Source: Propionibacteriaceae bacterium (GTDB taxonomy: Bacteria; Actinomycetota; Actinomycetes; Propionibacteriales; Propionibacteriaceae). From it: a stretch of 32,481 bases of DNA. The stretch is from NCBI GenBank assembly GCA_031271975.1, contig JAISUR010000001.1, positions 1-32,481 on the forward strand, read 5' to 3'. The notes beneath the pieces were generated by a model. The model saw only the letters and a program-made list of their open reading frames with translations. It had not been told where the DNA came from and searched no databases. The translations under genes and the position numbers were made by a program. This document shows positions 25,408 to 32,217 of this stretch, one piece after another (the stretch's first letter is position 1; the number at the start of each line of letters is the position of its first letter).

Positions 25408-26819
25408 CAGGTTTCGTCGACGGAGCGGATGGAGGCCAGCAGGCGTTCCAACTCGGCGTTGACGGCGTCGGGCGGTGGCTCTTGGGCGATAGTGGAGCAT
25501 TCCTGCGCGAGGTCGGCCAGCAGCCGCAGTGATTCGTCGGTGCGCTGCACTTCGGCGGCGACGCGCGGCAGGAGGCTGGCGATGGCCGCGTCGTCCGAGC
25601 CGGCCACCATGGTCTGCCATTGCTGTATCAGCGAGCGCGGGATGGTGATGAGGTCGCGGATTTCATCGAGCTTGGCGGCGGTGTCGCGGGCCAGTTGGGC
25701 GTTGGCGATTTCCTGCAGGCGGGTGGCTTCGAAACCCTCGCTGAGTGCTTGGCCGAGCAGGCGCAGCGCTTGGCGCGAAGCTTGGTCGTCGTAGTCGGGC
25801 ACGGTCACACCGTCGATGAGTTCGACGGCGAACTGGGCGACGGTGTCGGTGTGCAGGGTTGCCAGCGCGAGGCGGAAGATCGTTTCGGTGGACGACGAGC
25901 GCAGCCGGTGCAAGTCGGCTTCGAGTTCTTCGATGAGGCGGTTGATCTCGCCCATCATTTCGGCCCAGACGGTCAACGAGAGCAGCAGCGGGGCGAATCT
26001 GTCTTTGGCGGCGTCCTCGAAGGCGCGGGCGGCTCCCAGCGCGCCGTCGGTGGCGGCACGCAGGCGGGGCAGGCCGTTGTCGAGGGCTTTGACCACCTGG
26101 CTGAGTTGTTCCTCGTGTCCGGACCAGTGGTGCAATTCTTCGCCGAGGCGGTGGGCGCCAGCCAGCAGTTCGGCGAACGGCCCGGCGGCGGCGGGGCGTT
26201 CCAGGCGCATGGCCGCGGTGTGGCGGATGCCGACCTCGGTGGCCAGCGCGTTCCACATGAACTCGTCGTAGCTGGGGAATCCCGCTGCCACAAGCAGGTT
26301 TGCGAGGTGTTCGAGGCCCAGTTCAGCTGCGCGGCGGGCCGATTCACCGTTGGAGCGCGCCATCAGTTCGAGCGGCCGGGTGGCTCGGTAGAGCGAGTCG
26401 GCGGCGGCTTTCAGCGCGGTCGCCATCGGGCGGGAACGCACCGACAGGTAGGAATCTTGGCCGAGCGGCGTGATGGTGGCGAAGACGCAGTAGGTGGAGC
26501 CGTCAGCGGCCAGATTGTCCACGTACGCGCAGAACGGCTTGCCGGCCTTGAGCGTGTCCCACATGAGTTTGAAAGCCCCGCCGGGCATCACTGGATGGCG
26601 GATGATGTTGTGGGGCGCGTCCATCAGCTCCTTGTAGCCGAAGCGCGACAGCCGCACGAACACCGGGTTTGCCGCCGTGATGACCCCGAGCAGGTCAGTC
26701 GTAGAGAAGAACAACTCGTCCACACCGACTTCGTGGGTCGCGCCAGTGGGCACCCGGTCACAGGGAAGACTGGGCCAATCCTGATCCTGTTCCGACACTA
26801 CCAACACCATGCCCGCCAT
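25407..26819 (-). CDS. Aer-like PAS sensor protein with a long helical C-terminus and no chemotaxis domain
   Basis: A soluble protein of about 470 residues. Residues ~31-135 are a PAS domain close to that of the redox sensor Aer, with S-T-T-D-L-L-G-V-I-T, A-N-P-V-F-V, P-H-N-I-I-R-H-P and M-W-D-T-L-K-A-G-K-P. In Aer the R-H-P-D segment helps bind FAD; here the Asp is Val (R-H-P-V-M-P), and an expected Trp in Y-W-V is Cys. Flavin binding is therefore doubtful. The remaining ~330 residues are helical, with many Leu, Glu and Ala. No membrane helix, HAMP, kinase, GGDEF or methyl-accepting region is seen. Starts at 26819 or 26810 are both possible. It is 45 bases after larB and coupled to the SRAP gene, so its output may be tied to DNA damage or redox state (inference). 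Confidence 0.78.
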   Translation of the reverse strand: MAGMVLVVSEQDQDWPSLPCDRVPTGATHEVGVDELFFSTTDLLGVITAANPVFVRLSRFGYKELMDAPHNIIRHPVMPGGAFKLMWDTLKAGKPFCAYVDNLAADGSTYCVFATITPLGQDSYLSVRSRPMATALKAAADSLYRATRPLELMARSNGESARRAAELGLEHLANLLVAAGFPSYDEFMWNALATEVGIRHTAAMRLERPAAAGPFAELLAGAHRLGEELHHWSGHEEQLSQVVKALDNGLPRLRAATDGALGAARAFEDAAKDRFAPLLLSLTVWAEMMGEINRLIEELEADLHRLRSSSTETIFRLALATLHTDTVAQFAVELIDGVTVPDYDDQASRQALRLLGQALSEGFEATRLQEIANAQLARDTAAKLDEIRDLITIPRSLIQQWQTMVAGSDDAAIASLLPRVAAEVQRTDESLRLLADLAQECSTIAQEPPPDAVNAELERLLASIRSVDET

Positions 26820-26843
26820 TGTGCCATCCGTTCGGCATCCTGA

Positions 26844-26857
26844 GAACCTCCAGGTTC
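26844..26857. promoter_or_regulatory. Inverted repeat between larB and the PAS gene
   Basis: GAACCTCCAGGTTC is a 6-bp inverted repeat with a two-base centre, 25 bases before the PAS gene start. Beside it CTCAGC/GCTGAG (26864-26880) straddles the larB stop. Either could be an operator or a weak attenuator hairpin. Confidence 0.3.
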
Positions 26858-26864
26858 CCAACTC

Positions 26865-27710
26865 TCAGCCGCTTGCTGAGGCTCCCAGGATCTTGATTGC
26901 GAGCGCCGCCGCCCCAAATCCGTTGTCGATGTTGACCACCGCCACGCCCGGCGCGCAACTGGCCAGGGCCGCGTCAAGCGCCACCCGCCCCCCGCTGGCC
27001 ACGCCGTAACCCACAGAAGTGGGACAGGCGATGAGCGGCGCCCGGATAAGCCCGGCCAGCACGGAGAACAACGCCCCTTCGAATCCGGCCACCGCGATGA
27101 CAACGCGAAACCGCCGAATCTCGGCGATCCGGGAAGTCAGCCGCCAAAGCCCGGCGACGCCCACATCGGCGATGATCCGAGCCGGATACCCGCAAAACTC
27201 CAAAGTCCGCCGCGCCTCCGCCGCCACCGCCAAATCGGAAGTCCCCGCCGTCACGATCCCGACCACGGCCGCGGCGCCGCCGTCCAGCTCCCCCACCGGG
27301 TCATCCCGGACTTGTTCCGGGATCTCGGACGCAGTCCGTGTGCCCCCAAGGGCACCCCCGCGGGCCGCATGGGACTTCGACCCGCCATCCAGAACACCCA
27401 CCCCGTCACCGAGAACGCCCACCTCGTCATCCCGGACTTGTTCCGGGATCTCGGACGCAGTCCGTGTGCCCCCAAGGGCACCCCTCTCCAAGTCCAGCAC
27501 AGCGGTCCCCGACAAGGGATCAAACTCCAGCACCGCGGCGACGTCGCCAGCCAACTCCCCATACGACCAAAGCCGCGTGAACAGCAGCCGCCGCCCGCTC
27601 GCGGCAGCTTCCCGGACGATCTCCTCGATCTGCGCGACAGTCTTGCCCTGGCACATGACTGCCTCCGGCATCCCAGTGCGGGCTTCCCGCTCCCAATCCA
27701 TGTTGGTCAC
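26865..27710 (-). CDS. larB: Pyridinium-3,5-biscarboxylic acid mononucleotide synthase LarB, with in-frame repeat insertions
   Basis: LarB carboxylates and hydrolyses nicotinic acid adenine dinucleotide in the first step of nickel-pincer nucleotide synthesis. The catalytic half resembles PurE: G-I-V-T-A-G-T-S-D-L, then A-C-P-T-S-V-G-Y-G, S-C-A-P-G (Cys 252, matching the essential Cys of characterised LarB) and V-V-N-I-D-N-G-F-G-A. The N-terminal part (Q-G-K-T, T-R-L) is also present. Residues ~77-144 are foreign: two copies of G-A-L-G-G-T-R-T-A-S-E-I-P-E-Q-V-R-D-D made by inserted palindromic elements, at the junction between the two halves. GTG at 27710 overlaps the larE stop (GTGA). Confidence 0.93.
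   Translation of the reverse strand: MTNMDWEREARTGMPEAVMCQGKTVAQIEEIVREAAASGRRLLFTRLWSYGELAGDVAAVLEFDPLSGTAVLDLERGALGGTRTASEIPEQVRDDEVGVLGDGVGVLDGGSKSHAARGGALGGTRTASEIPEQVRDDPVGELDGGAAAVVGIVTAGTSDLAVAAEARRTLEFCGYPARIIADVGVAGLWRLTSRIAEIRRFRVVIAVAGFEGALFSVLAGLIRAPLIACPTSVGYGVASGGRVALDAALASCAPGVAVVNIDNGFGAAALAIKILGASASG
27298..27375 (+). repeat. Dispersed palindromic element in larB, copy A
   Basis: TCATCCCGGACTTGTTCCGG followed by GATCTCGGACGCAGTCCG, a GTGCCCCCAAGGGCAC hairpin and a GGGCCGCATGGGAC end. It lies in the larB coding frame and lacks the CAAAGT hairpin of the longer copies. Confidence 0.9.
27425..27483 (+). repeat. Dispersed palindromic element in larB, copy B
   Basis: Nearly base-identical to the first ~55 bases of copy A, in the same orientation and same larB frame, about 125 bases away. 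The near identity suggests recent insertion or duplication. Confidence 0.9.
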
Positions 27711-28471
27711 GGGTGCACCCCGGTCATGGCCCCGCGCCGGTAAGGCCGGGCGCCGCAGAATCTATGCCCGGCGGACACAATGACCGCGCTGGCGGCGTCC
27801 AGCGCCGCGGCGTCGGGCGGATAAGGTTCGCTCTCCACGAATACGCCTGTGGGCGTGATCCGGCAGCGCAAGGTGGCGCCCGCAGGGGAGGCGGCAGCCA
27901 AGGCGCGTTCCACCCGGGCAACCAGCGCCAACTCGTCCGGGTGGATCACCATCCCGGTGTGCACGCGCGACGACAAACACGGCGACGCGGGCAATTCCGC
28001 GATGTCGCCGAGGCCGAAATCCCTTGCCAGCGCCCGAACGCTGGCTTTGTCCAGGCCAGCGGTGATGAAGGGGTGCACGATGCCGCGTTCGGCGGCGGCT
28101 TCCAGCCCGGGCCGGTAATCGGCCAGGTCGTCGGTGTTGGCGCCGGAGGCGATGGGAGCGTCGGTCAGTTCGCGGATGCGGTCGTAGAGGTGCGACTTGC
28201 AGAAATAGCAGCGGTTGACTGGGTTGGCCAAGTATCGCGCGTCGCCGAACTCTCCGGCGTCGACGATCTCCAGCCGCCAGCCGCGTTCTTCGGCCAGTGC
28301 GACTGCGCGCCGAGTCCCTTCGGGGGCCACCGCGGGCGAGATCGCGTGGTAGACGCGGGCGCGTTCACCCAGCACGCGGTGGGCGGCTTCGGCCAGCGTG
28401 AGCGAATCCACGCCACCGGATACCGCGATGGCCAGCGCCGGATATCCGGCCAGCACGTCTGCGATGTTCAC
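27707..28471 (-). CDS. larE: Pyridinium dicarboxylate sulfurtransferase LarE (three-cysteine type)
   Basis: A 254-residue PP-loop ATP pyrophosphatase that adenylates the LarB product and inserts sulfur, the second step of nickel-pincer synthesis. The PP-loop S-G-G-V-D-S is at residues 18-23, followed by G-A-N-T-D-D and S-S-R-V-H-T-G. Cysteines at 88 and 91 (R-C-Y-F-C-K) and 165 (S-P-C-L-S-S-R) match the three-Cys LarE proteins that bind a [4Fe-4S] cluster, unlike the Lactiplantibacillus enzyme that sacrifices one Cys. GTG at 28471 overlaps the larC stop (GTGA); both ends are thus coupled to neighbours. It is shorter than some LarE proteins but complete. Confidence 0.94.
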   Translation of the reverse strand: MNIADVLAGYPALAIAVSGGVDSLTLAEAAHRVLGERARVYHAISPAVAPEGTRRAVALAEERGWRLEIVDAGEFGDARYLANPVNRCYFCKSHLYDRIRELTDAPIASGANTDDLADYRPGLEAAAERGIVHPFITAGLDKASVRALARDFGLGDIAELPASPCLSSRVHTGMVIHPDELALVARVERALAAASPAGATLRCRITPTGVFVESEPYPPDAAALDAASAVIVSAGHRFCGARPYRRGAMTGVHP

Positions 28472-29625
28472 CGCGCCCTCCGCTCGGCCAGCGTAGCCCC
28501 GCTGCGGTCGTCGCTCTCCACCTTGGACGTGACCACGCCGCCGGGCCGCGTGACGGACTTGACCCGCACCCCGTCGACGGTGAAGTGGGCCCGCGGCAGT
28601 TCGCGCCGCTCGTCCGTCCGCAACCGCAACCCAATGGTGGAAGTCTGCGCGAAACACGCCGCGGCGACGCTGTCGGCCAACGCCACGTCGGCCAGCAAGC
28701 GGAACTCGACGGCCGGGCGCCCCTTCTTCCCGATCCGCTGTCCCAACGACACGTCCCGCACCCCGGCCGTGCCCCGCAACAGCTCAGCCGCGGTGCCGAT
28801 TTCTTCCCCAGTCATGTCGTCCACGTCAAACTCGATGACGCAGACGAACCGAACTCCGTCCGCCCCCACACCGTAATCCCAAACTCGATCCGGGATTGCG
28901 GACGCGCCCTGGTTGTCAAATACCAACACCCGCAGCACATTCGGCACCCCGGCAAAACGCTTGGTGCCAGCCCCGCACCCGACGCGCTCCAAAGTGCCCC
29001 CGGCCGTGCGCGCCCCAGGCACGGCCAAGTGCTTCAGAATCGCCGCCCCCGTGGGCGTGACCCGTTCCCCGGTCACCTGGTCGTCGCGCCACTCGAACCC
29101 CTCCAACAGCGCGGCGGTCGCCGGGGCCGGCACGGGCAGCACCCCGTGTTGCGTCTGCACGGTCCCGCCGCCGATCGGCAGCGCCGAGACGGTGTATCGC
29201 GCATCTGGCAGCGCGGCAGCGATGCTCCCGGCGACGACAGTGTCGGCGAGCGTATCCCAGTCGGCTATCTCGTGGAAGTGAACTTTTTCGATGTCCACTT
29301 GGTGGATGCGCGCCTCGGCTCCAGCGAGCAGCGCGAGGATGGCTAGAGCATGCTCTGCCGTCCCGGGGGCCAAGTCCGCAGCCTCGATTCTGGCCACCAT
29401 GTCGGCATAGGAGACATGCCCGGCGTGCTCCGCTTTCACCACGCGCAGGCTCAGCGCGCGTATGGAGTCGGCCCGCACTTCTTCCACGGTGACGGCGACG
29501 CCCGCTGGGAGCACGGCCTGGGCGTCGGCGAGAGCACGCTCGCGGTGCTCGGGGAAGGCGTCGAGCAGCGCGGCCGCGAACATGTCCCCGGCCACCCCGC
29601 CAACAGCGTCGAGGTGAATCTCCAC
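28468..29625 (-). CDS. larC: Nickel-insertion cyclometallase LarC (single frame)
   Basis: A 385-residue protein that inserts nickel into the pincer nucleotide in a CTP-dependent reaction. The N-terminal D-A-V-G-G-V-A-G-D-M-F, the metal-binding K-V-H-F-H-E-I with following D-T-L-A-D, and the G-G-G-T-V-Q-T segment are typical. The C-terminal domain has E-F-D-V-D-D-M-T-G-E. In Lactiplantibacillus larC is split and joined by frameshift; here it is one uninterrupted frame. A-S-A-I-P-D-R-V-W-D-Y-G (DNA 28877-28910) resembles the translated palindromic element. The start is GTG at 29625 without a ribosome site, six bases after TAGGCT. It is the first gene of larC-larE-larB. No larA is in the window. 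Confidence 0.93.
   Translation of the reverse strand: MEIHLDAVGGVAGDMFAAALLDAFPEHRERALADAQAVLPAGVAVTVEEVRADSIRALSLRVVKAEHAGHVSYADMVARIEAADLAPGTAEHALAILALLAGAEARIHQVDIEKVHFHEIADWDTLADTVVAGSIAAALPDARYTVSALPIGGGTVQTQHGVLPVPAPATAALLEGFEWRDDQVTGERVTPTGAAILKHLAVPGARTAGGTLERVGCGAGTKRFAGVPNVLRVLVFDNQGASAIPDRVWDYGVGADGVRFVCVIEFDVDDMTGEEIGTAAELLRGTAGVRDVSLGQRIGKKGRPAVEFRLLADVALADSVAAACFAQTSTIGLRLRTDERRELPRAHFTVDGVRVKSVTRPGGVVTSKVESDDRSGATLAERRAR
28877..28910 (+). repeat. Degenerate palindromic element inside larC
   Basis: ATCCCAAACTCGATCCGGGA followed by TTGCGGACGC aligns with the core of the larB copies. It is translated in the same frame as in larB (A-S-A-I-P-D-R-V-W-D-Y against A-S-E-I-P-E-Q-V-R-D-D). 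Divergence suggests an older insertion. Confidence 0.6.
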
Positions 29626-29627
29626 GC

Positions 29628-29659
29628 GCTTAGCCTACGACTGGGCCCGCGGCTAAGCT
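29628..29659. promoter_or_regulatory. Compact divergent promoter between larC and the Nudix gene
   Basis: An 8-bp inverted repeat GCTTAGCC (29628-29635) and GGCTAAGC (29651-29658) contains back-to-back -10-like boxes: TAGGCT on the minus strand (29632-29637) and TAAGCT on the plus strand (29654-29659). Each box is six bases from the start codon of its gene. With only 40 bases between the genes, both messages are probably leaderless and cannot be transcribed from this spot at full strength at once. Confidence 0.5.
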
Positions 29660-29665
29660 AGCGCC

Positions 29666-30127
29666 ATGGCGATGCCGGAGTTCATAGCCGAGTTGCGTTC
29701 CAAAGTGGGCCACATGCCGCTGTGGCTCTCCGGGGCGACGGCCGTGGTGCTGCGCGGCGACGAGGTGCTCTTGGTCAAGCGCGCCGACACCGGCGAGTGG
29801 ACTCCGGTCTCGGGCGTGGTCGATCCCGGCGAGCATCCGAAGCTGACGGCGACGCGCGAGGTGGCCGAAGAAGCCGGTGTCGCGTCGGAGGTGGAAAGGC
29901 TGGTCTGGCTGGCGGTCACCGGCATGGTCCGCTACCCGAATGGCGACCAGACGCAGTACATCGACCATGTCTTCCGCTGCCGCTGGCTTTCCGGCGATCC
30001 GCATCCGGCGGACGGCGAGGCCACCGCGGCGACGTTCTTCAAGCTGGACGCCCTGCCACAGTTGAGCGAGCGCCATGTGAAAGCCATCGCTTTGGCCGTG
30101 ACCGACGGCGAAGTCTGCCTGGACTAG
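29666..30127 (+). CDS. Nudix hydrolase
   Basis: A 153-residue cytoplasmic protein with a perfect Nudix box: G-V-V-D-P-G-E, seven residues, then R-E-V-A-E-E-A-G-V. The family hydrolyses nucleoside diphosphates linked to another group with Mg2+. The N-terminal A-T-A-V-V-L-R-G and the D-T-G-E-W-T-P-V-S-G strand suit an MutT-like fold; the substrate is not predictable. It has no ribosome site and an ATG six bases after TAAGCT. The ptsH gene follows 27 bases downstream and a TAGGAT box overlaps its stop codon, so ptsH may have its own start site. Confidence 0.92.
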   Translation: MAMPEFIAELRSKVGHMPLWLSGATAVVLRGDEVLLVKRADTGEWTPVSGVVDPGEHPKLTATREVAEEAGVASEVERLVWLAVTGMVRYPNGDQTQYIDHVFRCRWLSGDPHPADGEATAATFFKLDALPQLSERHVKAIALAVTDGEVCLD

Positions 30128-30154
30128 GATTGCGCCCAACGAAAGGAACCCGGC

Positions 30155-30424
30155 ATGGCCACCCGAACGGTAGCGATCGCGTCGGCGATTGGCCTGCACG
30201 CGCGCCCGGCGTCGCTGTTCGCGCAGGCGGCCACAGCCAGCGGCATCCCCATCACGATTGGCCGCCCTGGCCAGCCCCCGGTGGACGGCCGCAGCATCCT
30301 GATGGTGATGGCCCTGGGCGTGCAACACGGCGAGGAAGTGGAGTTGGCCTCAGACGCCGAAGGTGCCGAAACCACCCTGGACGCACTGGTGGCCCTGCTC
30401 TCCCGCGACCTCGACGCCGAGTGA
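30155..30424 (+). CDS. ptsH: Phosphocarrier protein HPr
   Basis: An 89-residue HPr of the sugar phosphotransferase system. The phosphorylation site G-L-H15-A-R17-P-A is intact, and the regulatory-site segment reads G-R-S47-I-L-M-V-M-A-L-G. HPr passes phosphate from enzyme I to sugar-specific EII components. No ptsI or HPr kinase gene is in the window. AAAGGA precedes the ATG by about nine bases, and a TAGGAT box lies at 30125-30130. It converges with the HTH gene, with only 25 bases between them. Confidence 0.94.
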   Translation: MATRTVAIASAIGLHARPASLFAQAATASGIPITIGRPGQPPVDGRSILMVMALGVQHGEEVELASDAEGAETTLDALVALLSRDLDAE

Positions 30425-30449
30425 CAATCCCCGCCAGGGCAGTTGTCGC

Positions 30450-30887
30450 CTACTCCATGCCGGTGTCCAGAGTTTTCAAGCCGAGCTGGGTGAGGAACTG
30501 GTACAGCTTGAAATTGTCGTAGCCGTGGTTGATGGCGAAGATGATCGCGGCGTCGCGTTTGATCAGCGGATGCAGCCCGCCGGATTGGGTGACGGCCAGC
30601 ATGCGCTGCGTGGTGCGCAGATCCAGGTGCATGGCGATAGCGATGGACAGGTAATAGTCGCGGCCGCCCACGCGCGTGCCGTCCATCACCTGGTAGCCGT
30701 AGGCGCGGGAGATATTCGCGTCGCGGATCACGTCGGCGCGTTTCAGCCCAGTAGTGCGCAGCAGGTCGTCGAAGAAGTCGCGGATGTCCGGGTCCAGAAA
30801 GCCGCACTCGTCCCAGCGCTGGCCCGGAAAGCTGTCCTGGCGCAGCAGATTCATCATGGCTTGCGAATCAAGCTCCCGTTCCGCCAT
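30450..30887 (-). CDS. HTH-type regulator-like protein paired with a protein kinase
   Basis: A 145-residue protein. Residues ~36-98 look like an XRE/cro-type helix-turn-helix: R-D-F-F-D-D-L-L, G-L-K-R-A-D-V-I-R-D-A-N-I-S-R-A-Y-G-Y-Q, then G-T-R-V-G-G-R-D-Y-Y-L-S-I-A-I-A. The rest (residues ~100-145, H-P-L-I-K-R-D-A-A-I-I-F-A-I-N-H-G) is a second helical part. ATG at 30887 is chosen for GGGAG six bases upstream. It is divergent from the kinase gene across a 200-bp gap. Small HTH proteins of this kind beside kinases are seen in other Gram-positives; phosphorylation by the neighbour is inference. Confidence 0.72.
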   Translation of the reverse strand: MAERELDSQAMMNLLRQDSFPGQRWDECGFLDPDIRDFFDDLLRTTGLKRADVIRDANISRAYGYQVMDGTRVGGRDYYLSIAIAMHLDLRTTQRMLAVTQSGGLHPLIKRDAAIIFAINHGYDNFKLYQFLTQLGLKTLDTGME

Positions 30888-31087
30888 GGCCAACTCCCGT
30901 CTCGCCGCGCCACCTCGCGCGCTGGCACCAATCGTAACGGCACTCTTGCCGCTAGGGCGCACGGCCACCATTTCGACAACCCCGGTTGTCTGCTTGGCGC
31001 AGACCCCGGCCGGACGCCGCCCCCGTAGAGTCTCGTCCAAGTGCAACTCGATACGACGGACGGGCTCTCTGGTCGAAGGAGGCGAGG

Positions 31088-31906
31088 ATGGCCGATTATC
31101 AGGACTTCTTGGAGTCATACCAGTCCGCGTTGTCTTCGCAGGCGCAGGCATGGCCGGCGCATTGGTCCCAGGCGTACCGGATCGACGAATGCTTGCAGGC
31201 GGACGACTCCAAACAGGTTTACCTGGTCACCGACCGGCGCACCGGCGTGCCCGTGATCGTGCGCGCCACGACGGGCACGGCCGCCCCAGACGCCGCGGCT
31301 GAGGCGGCGGTGCTGGCCAAATTGCGCCACGCGGGCATTCCCCAGGTGTATGGCAGCCAGTTGGAACCGGGGCGGTCTTTCGTGGCGCGGCAGTACTTCC
31401 CAGGAGAGTCGCTGGACAAGGTGGTGGCGCGCGGCCGGCTGACGGAACCACAAGCTGTCGGCGTGCTGCGGCAGCTGTGCGGCATCCTGATCTACCTGCA
31501 ATCCCGCACGCCGCCAGTCATGCACCGCGACCTGAAACCGCAGAACATCATCGTGCGGCCCGACGGCACGCTCGGCGTGACCGATTTCGACATCGCCCGC
31601 ACGTTGCGGCCCGGCCAGGCTTCCGGCACGTTGTTCGCCGGCACCCGCGGCTATGCCCCGCCGGAACAGTACGGCTATGGGCAGTCCACACCCGCGACGG
31701 ATGTTTTCGCCAGTGGCATGGTGATCATCTTCGCGCTCACCGGCCGCCCGGACCGCGCCGGGCTGGCGGCCATCACCGGCAAACGGCTGCGCGACACAGT
31801 GGCCAAATGCGTGGAGTTCGACCCCGCCAAGCGTTTCCCGAACGCCGCAGCGGTGCTCAAGGCGCTCGACGGCGGCGGCCACGCCCGCTGGCTGGCCCCA
31901 GCTTGA
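31088..31906 (+). CDS. Small soluble Ser/Thr protein kinase-like protein with an atypical ATP site
   Basis: A 272-residue kinase domain with no membrane helix or sensor domain. The catalytic loop H146-R-D148-L-K-P-Q-N is intact, as are G-T-R-G-Y-A-P-P-E-Q and the following D205. Two points are unusual: the beta-3 Lys is Arg (V-I-V-R59-A) and the metal motif reads D166-F-D rather than D-F-G; the glycine loop is also not recognisable. The alpha-C Glu (E72) is present. Activity is thus plausible but uncertain. AAGGAGG five bases before the ATG at 31088 is the strongest ribosome site in the window. The 200-bp gap to the HTH gene (30888-31087) shows no clear operator; TACGAT at 30931-30936 (minus) may be the -10 of the HTH gene. 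Confidence 0.85.
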   Translation: MADYQDFLESYQSALSSQAQAWPAHWSQAYRIDECLQADDSKQVYLVTDRRTGVPVIVRATTGTAAPDAAAEAAVLAKLRHAGIPQVYGSQLEPGRSFVARQYFPGESLDKVVARGRLTEPQAVGVLRQLCGILIYLQSRTPPVMHRDLKPQNIIVRPDGTLGVTDFDIARTLRPGQASGTLFAGTRGYAPPEQYGYGQSTPATDVFASGMVIIFALTGRPDRAGLAAITGKRLRDTVAKCVEFDPAKRFPNAAAVLKALDGGGHARWLAPA

Positions 31907-31948
31907 TTGGTGCAGATCGCGGCTTCCTGGCAAACTATTAATCCGCTC

Positions 31949-32021
31949 GGGGCATTAACTCAGTTGGTAGAGTGCGACCTTTGCAAGGTCGAAGTCAGGG
32001 GTTCGAGTCCCCTATGCTCCA
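31949..32021 (+). tRNA. tRNA-Ala (anticodon TGC)
   Basis: A full cloverleaf folds by eye: acceptor GGGGCAT with ATGCTCC and discriminator A, D-arm ACTC/GAGT, anticodon stem CGACC/GGTCG with loop TTTGCAA, and T-arm AGGGG/CCCCT with TTCGAGT. The G3-U70 pair that marks alanine tRNAs is present. CCA is not encoded. It reads TGC, decoding GCA and related alanine codons. Confidence 0.97.
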
Positions 32022-32022
32022 C

Positions 32023-32060
32023 TGGCCTCTGACAAGGGCTTTTGCCCTTGTCAGAGGCCA
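32023..32060 (+). terminator. Strong hairpin terminator after tRNA-Ala
   Basis: A perfect 17-bp stem, TGGCCTCTGACAAGGGC and its complement around a TTTT loop, starts one base after the tRNA. There is no long T-run after it (ATTAAG follows), as is common in high-GC actinobacteria. Confidence 0.75.
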
Positions 32061-32114
32061 ATTAAGTACCGTGGACTCGAACCCGCAGGGCTTGCGAGTT
32101 TTCGAGAGGAAGCC
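32037..32114 (+). repeat. 78-bp direct repeat, first copy
   Basis: Identical to 32218-32295, offset 181 bases. It contains the right arm of the terminator hairpin, AATTAAGTACCGTGGACTCG and AACCCGCAGGGCTTGCGAG. Read on the minus strand it contains GGGTTCGAGTCC, a T-arm-like sequence. Confidence 0.92.
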
Positions 32115-32217
32115 CGGTGGGCTTCCGAACACTCGCAAGACGCGAGGATTCCCCGAAGGGGAACCACAGCGGAACGGATTCGCTGAAAGCGAATACGTGT
32201 CGAGTCCCCGTCCCGGC
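32061..32217. other. Hairpin-rich non-coding stretch after tRNA-Ala
   Basis: No gene is visible from 32022 to about 32349. This part holds three short hairpins: GGAAGCCC/GGGCTTCC (32108-32126), TTCCCC/GGGGAA with a GAA loop (32149-32163) and TTCGCT/AGCGAA with a GAA loop (32179-32193). An outer pair CTTGCGAG (32091-32098) with CTCGCAAG (32132-32139) encloses the first. TCGAGTCCCC near 32199 resembles a tRNA T-arm. It could be a tRNA-derived remnant or a structured RNA. Confidence 0.45.

Noticed and set aside
25620-26843. 407-codon plus-strand open frame opposite the PAS gene
   Set aside because: Gly/Val/Glu-rich shadow translation; the minus-strand frame has a clear Aer-like PAS domain.
28468-29625. 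Programmed frameshift in larC as in Lactiplantibacillus
   Set aside because: The frame is continuous from GTG to stop and both domains are present.
30424-30450. Terminator between ptsH and the HTH gene
   Set aside because: Only a weak GACAA/TTGTC pairing is visible in a 25-base convergent gap; not enough to call.
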